DNA of 64,000 nt. Source: Pseudoxanthomonas composti. Lineage in GTDB: Bacteria; Pseudomonadota; Gammaproteobacteria; Xanthomonadales; Xanthomonadaceae. The stretch covers positions 186,001-250,000 of the forward strand of contig NZ_SAWZ01000001.1 in NCBI RefSeq assembly GCF_004122095.1. Direction: 5' to 3'. Under the pieces are notes generated by a model. The model was given only the letters and a program-made list of their open reading frames with translations, was not told where the DNA came from and searched no databases. The first letter of the stretch is position 1; each line of letters opens with the position of its first letter. The position numbers and the translations under genes are program-made. Below are positions 47,398 through 56,414 of this stretch, in pieces.

Positions 47398-48228
47398 TCA
47401 AGCGTTGGCGGCGGCCAAGGCCTCCAGCTCCGCCACCCGCGCGCGCAGTTGCGCGTTCTCCTCCAGCAGTTCGCCGACCTTGCGGCGCAGCACGCTGACT
47501 TCGGTGGGCGCGCCCTCCTCGTCCGGGTCAGGGCTCGCCTCCGGACGGGGCTTGCGGCGGGCATCGCGCACGCGCTTGGCCGCTTCCTTCAGTTCCTGCT
47601 GACCGCCCTGGGCCGCGGCACGCTGCTCGTCCTGCGGCAGCGTGGCCAGCGTGGCCGCGGCGTTGAGCGAGAGACTGCCATCGCGCACCGCGGCGATGAC
47701 TTCAGGCGCGGCCTGCTTGTGGATCTTCTCGACCATGCCCGCCTGGATGCTGGTAATGCGCGCGGCCTTGGCGATCTCGGCCCGGCTCGGCGCCGGCACC
47801 TCGCGCGCCGGCACCGAATCGGCGAAAGGCGTGTCGTCCGCGGGCACCTGTGCGCCGGAGGCGTCCGCCGCAGCCTGGCCCTGTTCCTGCGCGGCCAGCG
47901 CCTGGCGCTCGACCATGATCTGGTGGCGGCGCAGGGCCAGCACGCCGCGCTGGAATACCGAAACGCTGCGACGGCCCAGGTGCTGGTCGATCATCCACAG
48001 GTGCACGTCTTCCATGGTCTGGAAACGCGTGTGCTGGATGGTCTGGAACGGCAGCCCGTGCTTGCTGCAGATGCCGTAACGATTATGTCCGTCGACCAGC
48101 ACATCGCCCCACAGGACCAGCGCATCGCGACAGCCTTCGGCCAGGATGCTCGCCTCCAGCGCCGCATGCTCCTCAGGCGTGAGCGGATCGATGTAAGCCT
48201 GGAGTGCGGGATCGACAACGATGTTCAT
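47398..48228 (-). CDS. ParB/Srx-fold protein (annotated in relatives as plasmid replication/partition-related)
   Basis: This encodes 276 residues from the ATG at 48228. The N-terminal half resembles the ParB N-terminal (ParB/sulfiredoxin) fold: IDPLTPEEHAALEASILAEG, then DALVLWGDVLVDGHNRYGIC with the DGHNR motif typical of this fold. A middle region includes an HTH-like stretch (RAEIAKAARITSIQAGMVEK). The C-terminus is a predicted coiled coil, EVSVLRRKVGELLEENAQLR and onward. It is not next to parA and is not the chromosomal ParB. Function is unproven; DNA binding or nucleotide-dependent regulation is possible. It converges on the TonB-like gene and lies downstream of rlmH. Confidence 0.7.
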   Translation of the reverse strand: MNIVVDPALQAYIDPLTPEEHAALEASILAEGCRDALVLWGDVLVDGHNRYGICSKHGLPFQTIQHTRFQTMEDVHLWMIDQHLGRRSVSVFQRGVLALRRHQIMVERQALAAQEQGQAAADASGAQVPADDTPFADSVPAREVPAPSRAEIAKAARITSIQAGMVEKIHKQAAPEVIAAVRDGSLSLNAAATLATLPQDEQRAAAQGGQQELKEAAKRVRDARRKPRPEASPDPDEEGAPTEVSVLRRKVGELLEENAQLRARVAELEALAAANA

Positions 48229-48393
48229 GCGGTGCGGCCTGTGCGAGGGGCGCGCATTGTAGTGGCGTGGCTCGGCGATGACATGGGCGGCCGCGAACTT
48301 CCTCCGCGGCGCCTGCAACGTGCCCGTATCGCCCTGTTTTCCCGGCCGTGCGCATCGAGCTTGATGAGCCGCCGCGCACGTGCGGGGGTCGCG

Positions 48394-48864
48394 TCAGGCC
48401 CGGTGGTACGGATGATTGGCCAGCATGGCGCAGGCGCGATAGAGCTGCTCGGCCACCAACAGGCGCGCCAGCATATGCGGCAAGGTCAACGGACCAAGCG
48501 ACCAGGTTTCATCGGCCCGCGCCAGCACCTCCGGCGAATGTCCCTCCGGCCCGCCGATGAGGAATGCCAGGTCGCGCCCCTGCGTGCGCCAATGCTCCAG
48601 CCGCCGCGAGAGTTGTTCGGAAGAGAGCTGCTTGCCGGTGACTTCCAGCGCGACCACCAAAGGATCCTTGGGCAGCGCGGACAACACACGCTTGCCCTCG
48701 TCCTCGATCGCACGCTGCGGATCGCGTCCCTTCCCGCGCAAGCCCGGCTGCACCTCGATCAGCTCAATCGGCAGCCAGTGCGACAGACGCTTCTGGTACT
48801 CGGCGAACCCTTCTGCGACCCATCCGGGGGCCTTTTCACCGGTGGCGATCAGACGGGCTTTCAT
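48394..48864 (-). CDS. rlmH: 23S rRNA (pseudouridine1915-N3)-methyltransferase
   Basis: This encodes 156 residues, the exact family size. RlmH is a SPOUT-class methyltransferase that acts on complete 70S ribosomes. MKARLIATGEKAPGWVAEGF opens the protein, and the trefoil-knot region is FLIGGPEGHSPEVLARADET, followed by SLGPLTLPHMLARLLVAEQLYRA near the C-terminus (landmark). The ATG at 48864 is chosen over a codon 14 residues upstream that would come from the adjacent repeat element. It is the last gene of leuS-lptE-holA-nadD-rsfS-rlmH. Confidence 0.96.
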   Translation of the reverse strand: MKARLIATGEKAPGWVAEGFAEYQKRLSHWLPIELIEVQPGLRGKGRDPQRAIEDEGKRVLSALPKDPLVVALEVTGKQLSSEQLSRRLEHWRTQGRDLAFLIGGPEGHSPEVLARADETWSLGPLTLPHMLARLLVAEQLYRACAMLANHPYHRA

Positions 48865-48868
48865 TTGG

Positions 48869-48943
48869 AGAAGTGAGTGGAGAGGAGTGAGGAGTGAGGA
48901 AAGCAAGCGAGTTGCTCACTCCTCACTCCTGTTCACTCACTCC
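48869..48943. repeat. Heptad-repeat inverted element C between rsfS and rlmH
   Basis: A perfect 15-bp stem (48884-48898 with 48915-48929) with a 16-base loop is flanked by further degenerate heptads on both sides. On the minus (transcribed) strand the first arm reads GGAGTGA, GTGAACA, GGAGTGA, GGAGTGA, and the mate mirrors this order with the divergent heptad in third place. The rsfS stop codon is the TGA of the first heptad. The second arm ends just before the rlmH start, so the hairpin may limit rlmH translation. Confidence 0.75.
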
Positions 48944-49335
48944 TGCTCCTCAGCCGGCGCGTTGTCACCGACCGTCCATAGGCGCTCCAGCGCGTAGAAC
49001 TCGCGCACGCGCGGCAGCATGACGTGCACCACCACATCGCCCAGGTCCACCAGTACCCATTCGGCCTCGCGCTCGCCTTCCACGCCCAGCGGCATGACGT
49101 CGAGCTTCTTGGCGAACTTCATCACTTCATCGGCGATCGACTTGACGTGGCGGGTCGAGGTGCCGGACGCGATGACCAGGTAGTCGGTGACGCTGGACTT
49201 GCCGCGCACGTCGATCTCGACCAAGTCTTTGGCCTTCAGTTCTTCCGCCGCTTCGCGCACGGTCGCAAGCAGGAGCGGCAACGCCGGCGGCGGGCTGGGC
49301 AGGCGGGTCTTGATGACGTGGGCTTGACTGGTCAA
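48937..49335 (-). CDS. rsfS: Ribosomal silencing factor RsfS
   Basis: This encodes 132 residues with a TTG start. RsfS binds L14 of the 50S subunit and blocks joining with 30S during starvation. The conserved core is [40 protein letters not shown] and [20 protein letters not shown], then ERLW. The short C-terminal tail (APAEEQE) and the stop codon fall inside heptad element C, so the last residues may have been added by it. A TATAAT box overlapping the nadD stop could provide a separate promoter for rsfS-rlmH. Confidence 0.95.
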   Translation of the reverse strand: MTSQAHVIKTRLPSPPPALPLLLATVREAAEELKAKDLVEIDVRGKSSVTDYLVIASGTSTRHVKSIADEVMKFAKKLDVMPLGVEGEREAEWVLVDLGDVVVHVMLPRVREFYALERLWTVGDNAPAEEQE

Positions 49336-49365
49336 AAGGGTGATCGGCTAAGAAAGTTGGCGGCG

Positions 49366-49371
49366 ATTATA
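49366..49371 (-). promoter_or_regulatory. Candidate -10 box for rsfS-rlmH overlapping the nadD stop codon
   Basis: A perfect TATAAT on the minus strand contains the TAA stop of nadD. Its distance to the rsfS TTG predicts a 5' UTR of about 24 nt. A weak -35-like CCGACT lies 17 bases further upstream. This would allow expression of rsfS independent of the repeat-loaded nadD start. Confidence 0.45.
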
Positions 49372-50173
49372 GCGGCCCGGCCCCATACAGTCGGTTCATG
49401 CGGATGAACCGGGCCACCGGCGGTGGCAGCAGGGTCTCCCAGGCGCCGCCGACAGCGATGCGGGCACGCACCTCGGTGGCCGATTCGGGCTGGCGCGTGT
49501 GCGGCAGTTGCAGCAGGCGCCCAGCCGGCGCATGGAGCAGGTCCTCGGGTTCCTGGACCCAGCGCCCTGTGGTCTGGGCGGCCAGCGCCTGCGAAGCCCC
49601 GGCCCCCAGCGGGCTGCCGGCACGGGCGGCGACGATCAGGTGCGCCAGGGTGAACAGCTCGGTCCAGCGGTGCCAGGCCTCCAACCCGGCGAAGCTGTCG
49701 GCCCCCATCAGGATCGCCAGAGGCTGCGCCGGGCCGATCTCGCCGCGGATCTGCTCCAGCGTGTCCACGGTGTAGGAGCGCCCGGCCCGCTGCAGTTCGC
49801 GGCGGTCCACCAGCAGCCCGGTCTCGCCGGCCACGGCCAACTCCAGCATCTGCGCGCGTTGTTCGGCATTGGCCCCCGGGATGTCGCGATGCGGCGGGTC
49901 GGCAGCCGGCATCAGGCGCACCGGCACCTGCAGCGCGTCGCGGGCGCTGCGGGCGATGCCCAGGTGGCCCAGATGGACCGGATCGAAGGTGCCGCCGTAG
50001 ATCAGGTGGAGCGGGGACCGGGGACCGGGGACCCGGGACCCGGGACCAGCAGCGGCTGCCGTGGCTGTAGTGACCCCAAGCGCACGGGGATCGGTGGGCG
50101 GCTCCAGGTGGGCGGCGTCGCGGACCTGCGCCTCCCGGGTCCCCGGTCCCCGGTCCCCGGTCCCGGCCCTCAT
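49367..50173 (-). CDS. nadD: Nicotinate-nucleotide adenylyltransferase with repeat-derived N-terminal extension
   Basis: This encodes 268 residues from the ATG at 50173, which overlaps the holA stop (ATGA). NadD adenylates nicotinate mononucleotide in NAD synthesis. The family core begins only at residue 55: LHLIYGGTFDPVHLGHLGIA, with the nucleotide-binding GGTFDPVHxGH. The rest (about 214 residues, typical length) is normal, including ILMGADSFAGLEAWHRW and the late block TEVRARIAVGGAWETLLPPPVARFI (landmark). Residues 2-54 are Gly/Pro/Arg/Ala-rich and are encoded by heptad element B. No ATG, GTG or TTG in frame lies closer to the core; the only near option is a CTG at 50005. The extension is therefore probably translated. 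Confidence 0.93.
   Translation of the reverse strand: MRAGTGDRGPGTREAQVRDAAHLEPPTDPRALGVTTATAAAAGPGSRVPGPRSPLHLIYGGTFDPVHLGHLGIARSARDALQVPVRLMPAADPPHRDIPGANAEQRAQMLELAVAGETGLLVDRRELQRAGRSYTVDTLEQIRGEIGPAQPLAILMGADSFAGLEAWHRWTELFTLAHLIVAARAGSPLGAGASQALAAQTTGRWVQEPEDLLHAPAGRLLQLPHTRQPESATEVRARIAVGGAWETLLPPPVARFIRMNRLYGAGPL
50011..50168. repeat. Heptad-repeat inverted element B inside the 5' end of nadD
   Basis: The arms at 50011-50047 and 50134-50168 are inverted repeats with the same heptads as element A (GGCCGGG, ACCGGGG, ACCCGGG). The 86-base centre is different from that of A. On the transcribed strand the first arm begins one base after the holA TGA, giving four to five G runs with 3-base loops directly after the nadD start codon. 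The element keeps the nadD frame open. Confidence 0.85.
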
Positions 50174-51204
50174 GCCGCCAGCAATCCCACCGCGCGGGCT
50201 TCGGCCACGGCCAGCAACAGCCGCTCCAGCGCGACCCAAGCATCGCCATCGCCGCGCCCCTTGGCGATGCGGTCGATGCGCGAGGCCTGGACCACGAAGC
50301 GCTCCCAGCGCGCGGCATCGGCGTGACGGGCCAGCGCCCGTTTGAATGGCGCCTGCTTGCTGTCCCAGATGCCCTGGGACTTCATCTCCGCGGCCATGTT
50401 GGCGCCGCGCGCCTGCGCCCGGGCCAGGGCGGCGGTGCGCAGCAGCTCGCGCACGATCATCGGCATCAGCCCGGCCACCACGTCGCCTTCGGCGCGTAGC
50501 CCGGCGAGCATGCGGCTGACCGCTGCCGCTTGCCCGGCCAGCATGGCGTCCACCAGCCGGAACACGTCGTAGCGGGCGGCATCGGCCACCAGCGACTGCA
50601 TGGTCTGCGCATCCAGGGTGGCGCCCTGGCTCAGCAAGGCGAGCTTGTCGATCTCCTGCGCCGCCGCCAGCAGGTTGCCTTCCACGCGCTCGGCCAGCCC
50701 GGCGACCGCATCGCGCTCGGCACGCAGGCCACGGCTGCGCAGGCGCGCCTCGATCCAGCCCACCAGCTCATGCGGCTTGACCGCCCAGGCCACCGACAGC
50801 ACGCCGATCCTGGAGATCGCCTCGGCCCATTTGCCCTGGTGGGACTTGCTCCACTCGCCGGCGGTGATCAGCAGCACCACATCCGGCGCGGGATTGGCGC
50901 AGAAGCGGCTGATGACCTCGGCCCCGTCCTTGCCCGGCTTGCCGCTGGGCAGGCGGACCTCGACCAGGCGCCGTGCGCTGAACAGGCTGGGCGCATTGAA
51001 CGCGCTGTCCAGCGCATCCCAGTCGAAGTCGCGCCCATCGGCGTCGAAGACCTCACGCTCGCCGATGCCCTGGGCGCGCGCGGCGGCACGCACGGCGTCG
51101 GCGGCCTCGATGACCCGCAGCAGCTCCGGCCCGGCGATGAGGTAGACCGGCTGCAGGGCGCCGTCGGCGCACTGCGCGATCAGGCGCTCAGGGGTCAGCT
51201 CCAC
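50170..51204 (-). CDS. holA: DNA polymerase III delta subunit
   Basis: This encodes 344 residues with a GTG start. The delta subunit opens the beta sliding clamp as part of the clamp loader. Family features are LTPERLIAQCADGALQPVYL with LIAGPELLRVIEAADAVRAA, FNAPSLFSARRLVEVRLPSG, GNLLAAAQEIDKLALLSQGA, and the C-terminal LLAVAEARAVGLLAA helix region. It follows lptE directly and its stop overlaps the nadD start, as part of the leuS operon. The replicative alpha subunit gene dnaE is in the same window at 19.4 kb. Confidence 0.94.
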   Translation of the reverse strand: MELTPERLIAQCADGALQPVYLIAGPELLRVIEAADAVRAAARAQGIGEREVFDADGRDFDWDALDSAFNAPSLFSARRLVEVRLPSGKPGKDGAEVISRFCANPAPDVVLLITAGEWSKSHQGKWAEAISRIGVLSVAWAVKPHELVGWIEARLRSRGLRAERDAVAGLAERVEGNLLAAAQEIDKLALLSQGATLDAQTMQSLVADAARYDVFRLVDAMLAGQAAAVSRMLAGLRAEGDVVAGLMPMIVRELLRTAALARAQARGANMAAEMKSQGIWDSKQAPFKRALARHADAARWERFVVQASRIDRIAKGRGDGDAWVALERLLLAVAEARAVGLLAA

Positions 51205-51205
51205 C

Positions 51206-51772
51206 TCAGTTCCGGTTGGCCGGGGCCTGACCGGCCGGCGCGGCGGCGCGCGTGGTCCGCCCCGCGGCCTCGCCCGCCAGCACGCCGTCCACGCGCCGCA
51301 GGATGGAGGCGGACATCTCCCGCTGCAGCTCGGTGACCAGCGTCTCGCGCTCGGTATTGGTACCGGTGGAGTCGATCGCCTGCGACACGTAGTCGCGCGA
51401 GAGCTCCACCACCTGCTGCGGCACCATCACGCTGCCATCGGCACGGCGGAACACGAACACCGCCGCGTAGCGCAGGCTGAATTCCTGCGCCCGCCCGAAC
51501 TCGTCCACCGCGATCGGCATGTCGCCCCAGCGCTCGGACAGGATCTGCAAGGTGGCCACCTCGGTGGCGTCCTCGTCGGCCTTCTGCGCGCCGGCCGCAT
51601 CCAGGCCGCGCTCCACCAGCAGCGCCAGCTTGCTGTACTTGGTGGTGGAAGACACCTTGACCGGGCCCAGGTCGCTCGGCAGATCCAGCTTGTTGCGCAG
51701 GTGGAAGCCGCAGCCGCTCAGGCCCGTGGCGAGGATCAGGACGCCAAGCAGGCGCGGCAGCAGTCGATTCAT
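51206..51772 (-). CDS. lptE: LPS-assembly lipoprotein LptE
   Basis: This encodes 188 residues. The signal peptide ends in a lipobox, LSGC, at residues 18-21, predicting a lipoprotein. LptE plugs the LptD barrel and assists LPS insertion at the outer membrane. The start CGFHLRNKLDLPSDLGPVKV is typical of the family (CGFxLR). The C-terminal tail after about residue 165 is Ala/Pro/Arg-rich and variable. It is placed between leuS and holA, the conserved gammaproteobacterial order. Confidence 0.94.
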   Translation of the reverse strand: MNRLLPRLLGVLILATGLSGCGFHLRNKLDLPSDLGPVKVSSTTKYSKLALLVERGLDAAGAQKADEDATEVATLQILSERWGDMPIAVDEFGRAQEFSLRYAAVFVFRRADGSVMVPQQVVELSRDYVSQAIDSTGTNTERETLVTELQREMSASILRRVDGVLAGEAAGRTTRAAAPAGQAPANRN

Positions 51773-51949
51773 GGGCGAAGTCTGGAGGACCGGGTGCGGG
51801 TCGGCAAGGGTGCCAGGCGCGCTAGGGTGCCGCAGCCCGCGTGAACGCCTCTTGAGACGCACGCGTGGGCGGGGCGGCGCAGGCCTTGGCGCCGGGGGAC
51901 ACCGCCAGCAGTGTCCACACCGGCAGGCGGCGCCTTGGCAGGCGCCGGC

Positions 51950-54586
51950 TCAAGCCGCGACCAGGTTGACGATCTTGCCCGGGACCACGATGACCTTGCG
52001 GATGGTCATGCCCTCCAGGAACTTGGCGGTGTTCGGCTCGGCCTTGGCCAGCGCCTCGATCTGCTCCTTCGGCGCATCGGCCGCGACCTCGATGGTGCCG
52101 CGCAGCTTGCCGTTGACCTGCACCGCCAGGGTGAGCGAGTCGCGCACCATCGCCGCCGCGTCGGCCTGCGGGAACGGCAGGTCCTCCAGCAGCGTCTGCC
52201 CATGTCCCAGCGCCTGCCACAGCGCGTGGCTGGCATGCGGGGTGATGGGGTTGAGCAGCAGCACCGCCGCTTCCAACGCCTCCTGGCGCACGGCTCGGCC
52301 CTGGGCACTGTCGTCGTCGAACTTGGCCAGGGCATTGGACAGCTCCATCACCGCGGCGATGGCGGTGTTGAAGCTGTGGCGCTTGCCGTAGTCGAAGCCG
52401 ACCTTTTCGATGGTTTCGTGGGTCTTGCAGCGCAGGGCCTTCTGCGCCGCGTTCAGGTCCTGCGCCTGCAATGCCGGCGCGGCGCCCTCGGCGGCCTGCT
52501 TCTGCACCTGCGTCCACAGGCGGCGCAGGAAGCGCGACATGCCTTCCACGCCGGCCTCGTTCCATTCCAAGGATTGCTCCGGCGGGGCGGCGAACATGGA
52601 GAACAGGCGCACGGTGTCGGCGCCGAACTTTTCGACCATGGCCTGCGGATCGACGCCGTTGCTCCTGGACTTGGACATCTTCTCGATGCTGCCGATCTGC
52701 ACCGGCTGGCCGTCGGCGGCCAGGGTGGCGCCGACCACGCGCCCCTTCTCGTCGCGCTGCACGTCCACCAGCGCCGGATTGATCCAGTCCTTGGAACCAT
52801 CGGAGTTGTCGCGGTAGTAGGTCTCGGCGATCACCATGCCCTGGGTCAGCAGGTTGGTCACCGGCTCGTCGCTGTCCACCATGCGCGCATCGCGCATCAG
52901 GCGGTGGTAGAAGCGGAAATACAGCAGGTGCAGGATCGCGTGCTCGATACCGCCGACATACATGTCCGCCGGCATCCAGTAGTTGGCGCGCTTGTCCACC
53001 ATCTGCTCGGCGCCCGGGCTGGTGTAGCGCGCCACGTACCAGCTGGACTCCATGAAGGTGTCGAAGGTGTCGGTCTCGCGCTCGGCCGGCTTGCCGCACT
53101 CCGGGCAGGTGGTCTTGCGCCACTGCGGGTCGGCCTTGATCGGCGACTTCACCCCATCCAGGGTCACGTTCTCCGGCAGCAGCACCGGCAGCTGGTCGTC
53201 CGGCACCGGCACCGCGCCGCAGCTGTCGCAGTAGATCACCGGGATCGGGCAGCCCCAGTAGCGCTGGCGGCTCACGCCCCAGTCGCGCAGCCGGTAATTG
53301 ACCCGGCGCTGGCCCTGGCCCTTGCGCTCGAAGCGCTCGGCCAGCGCCTCGAAGGCGCCGCGATAATCCAGGCCATCGAACTCGCCGGAGTTCACCAGCT
53401 CGATGTCCTCGCGGGTCTTGTCCGAATACCAGTCGCGCCATTCGCTGGCGCTCCACTGGCTTTCTTCCTCGTTGCGCGGCTGGGTCAGCCTGACCACCTG
53501 CACGATCGGCAGCTGGTACTTGGTGGCGAACTCGAAATCGCGCTGGTCGTGGCCGGGTACGGCCATCACCGCGCCGGTGCCGTAGCCCATCAGGACAAAG
53601 TTGGCCACCCACACCGGCACGGTCTCGCCAGTCACCGGATGCACGGCCTTCAGGCCGGTGTCCATGCCGCGCTTTTCCTGGGTCTCCAGCTCGGCTTCGG
53701 ACACGCCGCCCAGCTTGAGCTGCTCCAGGAACGCGGCCAGCTCCGGATTGGAGGCGGCGGCCTTGAGTGCCAGCGCGTGCTCGCCGGCGATGGACACGAA
53801 GGTCACGCCCATCAGCGTGTCCGGCCGGGTGGTGAACACGGTCAGGGGCTCATGGCCGCCCTCGACGTTGAACTGAATCTCCAGGCCCTCGGAGCGGCCG
53901 ATCCAGTTGCGCTGCATGGTCTTGACCGACTCCGGCCAGCCCTCCAGGGTGTCCAGCCCGTCCAACAGCTCCTGTGCGTAGTCGGTGATGCGCAGGAACC
54001 ACTGCGGGATCTCGCGCTTTTCCACCAGCGCGCCCGAGCGCCAGCCGCGGCCGTCGATGACCTGCTCGTTGGCCAGGGTGGTCTGGTCCACCGGGTCCCA
54101 GTTCACCACCGCATTGCGGCGGTAGGCGATGCCCTTGCGCAGCAGGCGGGTGAACATGCGCTGCTCGTGGACGTAGTACTCCGGCGAGCAGGTGGCGAAC
54201 TCGCGCGACCAGTCGATCGCATAGCCCAGCGACTGCAGCTGGCTGCGCATGTGCGCGATGTTGGCGTAGGTCCACTTCGCCGGCTGGGTCTTGTTCTTGA
54301 TCGCCGCGTTCTCGGCCGGCAGGCCGAAGGCGTCCCAACCCATCGGCTGCAGCACGTTGTGCCCGGTCATGCGCTTGTAGCGGCTGATAACGTCGCTGAT
54401 GGTGTAGTTGCGCACATGGCCCATGTGCAGCGCGCCGGACGGGTACGGCAGCATCGACAGGCAGTAGTACTTGGGCTTGCCGGAGGTCTCGCCCGCCTCG
54501 AAGGCGCGGTGCTCGCTCCAGAAGGCCTGGGCGGCGGATTCGACCGACTGCGGGTCGTAGGGGGTCAGTTCGGGAGCGGCGGACAT
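51950..54586 (-). CDS. leuS: Leucyl-tRNA synthetase
   Basis: This encodes 878 residues. It is a class I synthetase that charges tRNA-Leu. The HIGH-type motif is HMGH at residues 54-57 in [16 protein letters not shown], and KMSKS is present at about 635-639 in [11 protein letters not shown]. The editing (CP1) domain contains [20 protein letters not shown] and [20 protein letters not shown], with the Thr and Asp residues used to hydrolyse mischarged tRNA. The ATG at 54586 is favoured over an upstream codon ten residues earlier. It is the first gene of leuS-lptE-holA-nadD-rsfS-rlmH. A 177-base gap with a short GGCGCC hairpin (near 51930) precedes lptE. Confidence 0.97.
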   Translation of the reverse strand: MSAAPELTPYDPQSVESAAQAFWSEHRAFEAGETSGKPKYYCLSMLPYPSGALHMGHVRNYTISDVISRYKRMTGHNVLQPMGWDAFGLPAENAAIKNKTQPAKWTYANIAHMRSQLQSLGYAIDWSREFATCSPEYYVHEQRMFTRLLRKGIAYRRNAVVNWDPVDQTTLANEQVIDGRGWRSGALVEKREIPQWFLRITDYAQELLDGLDTLEGWPESVKTMQRNWIGRSEGLEIQFNVEGGHEPLTVFTTRPDTLMGVTFVSIAGEHALALKAAASNPELAAFLEQLKLGGVSEAELETQEKRGMDTGLKAVHPVTGETVPVWVANFVLMGYGTGAVMAVPGHDQRDFEFATKYQLPIVQVVRLTQPRNEEESQWSASEWRDWYSDKTREDIELVNSGEFDGLDYRGAFEALAERFERKGQGQRRVNYRLRDWGVSRQRYWGCPIPVIYCDSCGAVPVPDDQLPVLLPENVTLDGVKSPIKADPQWRKTTCPECGKPAERETDTFDTFMESSWYVARYTSPGAEQMVDKRANYWMPADMYVGGIEHAILHLLYFRFYHRLMRDARMVDSDEPVTNLLTQGMVIAETYYRDNSDGSKDWINPALVDVQRDEKGRVVGATLAADGQPVQIGSIEKMSKSRSNGVDPQAMVEKFGADTVRLFSMFAAPPEQSLEWNEAGVEGMSRFLRRLWTQVQKQAAEGAAPALQAQDLNAAQKALRCKTHETIEKVGFDYGKRHSFNTAIAAVMELSNALAKFDDDSAQGRAVRQEALEAAVLLLNPITPHASHALWQALGHGQTLLEDLPFPQADAAAMVRDSLTLAVQVNGKLRGTIEVAADAPKEQIEALAKAEPNTAKFLEGMTIRKVIVVPGKIVNLVAA

Positions 54587-54689
54587 GGGCGGCGGCTTGC
54601 GACGGCAAAGCCGCAAAGGGTACCGCAGCGCATCATGGCCGCCAAACGCCAGCCGCAGCCGGCCTGGCGCCGATGCCGTCCAGGTCCGC

Positions 54690-55364
54690 TCAGCGCCCCC
54701 GGCGCGGCGCGGCGATCGGCATCCACAGGCTGGACACGGCCAGCCAGCCGAACCAGCAGGCGAAGGCCAGGTGCTGGGCCAGCCCGGGACCCAGGGTCGC
54801 GGTGCTGATCACCGCCAGGAACACCATCACCAGCGAAAGCGCCGCGCCGGTCCACAGCAGGCGCGGCCAGGCCGGGTGATGCATCAGGCCCAGCGCCAGC
54901 AGCCAGCTGCCGACCAGGAAGGTCAGCCACCACAGCATCCAGCCGGTGGAATGCAGCTGCGTGGAGCCGCCTTCCAGCTGCATCGGGTCCAGCGCGAACA
55001 GGCCCATGGCGATGAAGCCCAGCGCCGACAGGAACAGCAGCTGCGCCCCGACCTTCACGCCCCAGCTTTCCGGCTGTGGCAGCTGCAGGCGCAGGAGGAT
55101 GGCCATGACGCCGGCCAGCGCGCCGGGCAGGATGAAGCCCAGCAGATTGAAAGCCTGGGCGTGGGCGACGCCCTTGGCGCCCAGCAGCGCCACCGGATGC
55201 AGCAGATGCGAGTAACCCGCATGCAGCAGGCCGAAGCCAAGGACCGACCCCAGCCACAGCGCGGCGGCGGCCAGGCCGCTCCAACGCATCCAACCCACTG
55301 CCCGTCCTGCCACCATCGCCTGCGCACTCCAACGGCTGGCCGCGCCGGCGACCGTGGCCGACAT
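54690..55364 (-). CDS. DUF998-like integral membrane protein
   Basis: This encodes 224 residues from the ATG at 55364 (Met17 is an alternative). Six hydrophobic segments are visible, among them [91 protein letters not shown] and [18 protein letters not shown]. The [21 protein letters not shown] stretch and the LHSTG segment before helix 4 resemble DUF998 proteins. Function is unknown. It lies upstream of leuS on the same strand and is divergent from the thioredoxin-like gene. Confidence 0.65.
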   Translation of the reverse strand: MSATVAGAASRWSAQAMVAGRAVGWMRWSGLAAAALWLGSVLGFGLLHAGYSHLLHPVALLGAKGVAHAQAFNLLGFILPGALAGVMAILLRLQLPQPESWGVKVGAQLLFLSALGFIAMGLFALDPMQLEGGSTQLHSTGWMLWWLTFLVGSWLLALGLMHHPAWPRLLWTGAALSLVMVFLAVISTATLGPGLAQHLAFACWFGWLAVSSLWMPIAAPRRGR

Positions 55365-55493
55365 GATCGCCGCTGCGTGCCGCTGCAGGAAGCCTTCCAG
55401 CACCTCACGCCATGCTCGGGCACGCGCCGGCTTGCAATCGGGCCGGGCCGCCACCATGAACGGGGCTGGTCCGGATCTGCGAGCACAGCCCTC

Positions 55494-56354
55494 ATGAGCG
55501 ACAAGCCCCACGTCTTCGATGCCACCACCGCCACCTTCGAAACCGAAGTCCTGCAGAAATCGCTGCAGGTGCCGGTGCTGGTGGACTTCTGGGCGACCTG
55601 GTGCGGGCCGTGCAAGACGCTGGGACCGATCCTGGAAAAGCTGGCGGCCGAGTACAACGGCGCCTTCGAGCTGGCCAAGGTCGACGTGGATGCCGAGCAG
55701 CAGATCGCCGCAGCCTTCCAGATCCGGTCGGTGCCGACCGTGTTCCTGGTCCGGGACGGGCAGATCGTCGATGGCTTCCCCGGCGCGATGCCGGAGGGCC
55801 AGCTGCGCGAGTTCCTGACCCAGCACGGCGTGCTGCCCGCCGAGGCAGTGGAGGCGGCCGCGCCCGCCGAGCAGGCACCCCAGGACCCGGCGACCCAGGT
55901 GGCCGAACTGCGCCAGGCCATCGCCGCCGAGCCGGACAAGGACGAGCTCAAGCTCGATCTGGCCGTGGCCCTGCTCAAGACCGGTGAAGCGGGCCAGGCC
56001 GAGGCCCTGCTCGACGCCCTGCCCGCCAACCTGGCCACCGACGACCGCGCCGTGCGCGCCCGCGCCCGCCTGGGCCTGGCGGCCCAGCTCAAGGACGCGC
56101 CTTCGATGCAGGCCCTGGAAGCGGCCATCGCCGCCGATGCCGGCGACCTGCGGGCGCGCCAGCAACTTGGCGTGCGCCACATCGTCGAGGGTGAGCCCAC
56201 GCAGGGGCTGGAGCAGTTCCTGGAGGTGCTCAAGCGCGACCGCGCCTGGGAGGACGGGCTGGCCAAGCGCTCCCTGATCGACGCCTTCCGCGTGATCGAG
56301 GACGAGGACCTGGTGGGTCAGTACCGCAGGAAGATGTCGGCCGTGCTGTTCTGA
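55494..56354 (+). CDS. cnoX: Thioredoxin-TPR co-chaperone (CnoX/YbbN-like)
   Basis: This encodes 286 residues. The N-terminal thioredoxin domain (1-110) has an intact WCGPCK active site at residues 36-41 and the cis-Pro segment SVPTVFLV. A linker rich in Ala and Glu leads to TPR-like helices (about 130-285: ELRQAIAAEPDKDELKLDLA, RQQLGVRHIVEGEPTQGLEQ). E. coli CnoX lacks one active-site Cys and is a holdase activated by chlorination, whereas Caulobacter-type CnoX keeps CxxC and is a redox-active holdase that hands clients to GroEL. This protein resembles the latter. It has its own promoter region, divergent from the DUF998 gene. Confidence 0.88.
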   Translation: MSDKPHVFDATTATFETEVLQKSLQVPVLVDFWATWCGPCKTLGPILEKLAAEYNGAFELAKVDVDAEQQIAAAFQIRSVPTVFLVRDGQIVDGFPGAMPEGQLREFLTQHGVLPAEAVEAAAPAEQAPQDPATQVAELRQAIAAEPDKDELKLDLAVALLKTGEAGQAEALLDALPANLATDDRAVRARARLGLAAQLKDAPSMQALEAAIAADAGDLRARQQLGVRHIVEGEPTQGLEQFLEVLKRDRAWEDGLAKRSLIDAFRVIEDEDLVGQYRRKMSAVLF

Positions 56355-56414
56355 TCGGCACCGGATCGGGCCGGGCTGGTCGCGCGGTGCGGGTTGCCGC
56401 TGCGCGCTCCTGTC

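Noticed and set aside
47449..48876. A 475-codon plus-strand open frame opposite the ParB-like gene and rlmH
   Set aside because: Antisense shadow; rlmH is certain and the ParB-like gene has a coherent domain order on the minus strand.
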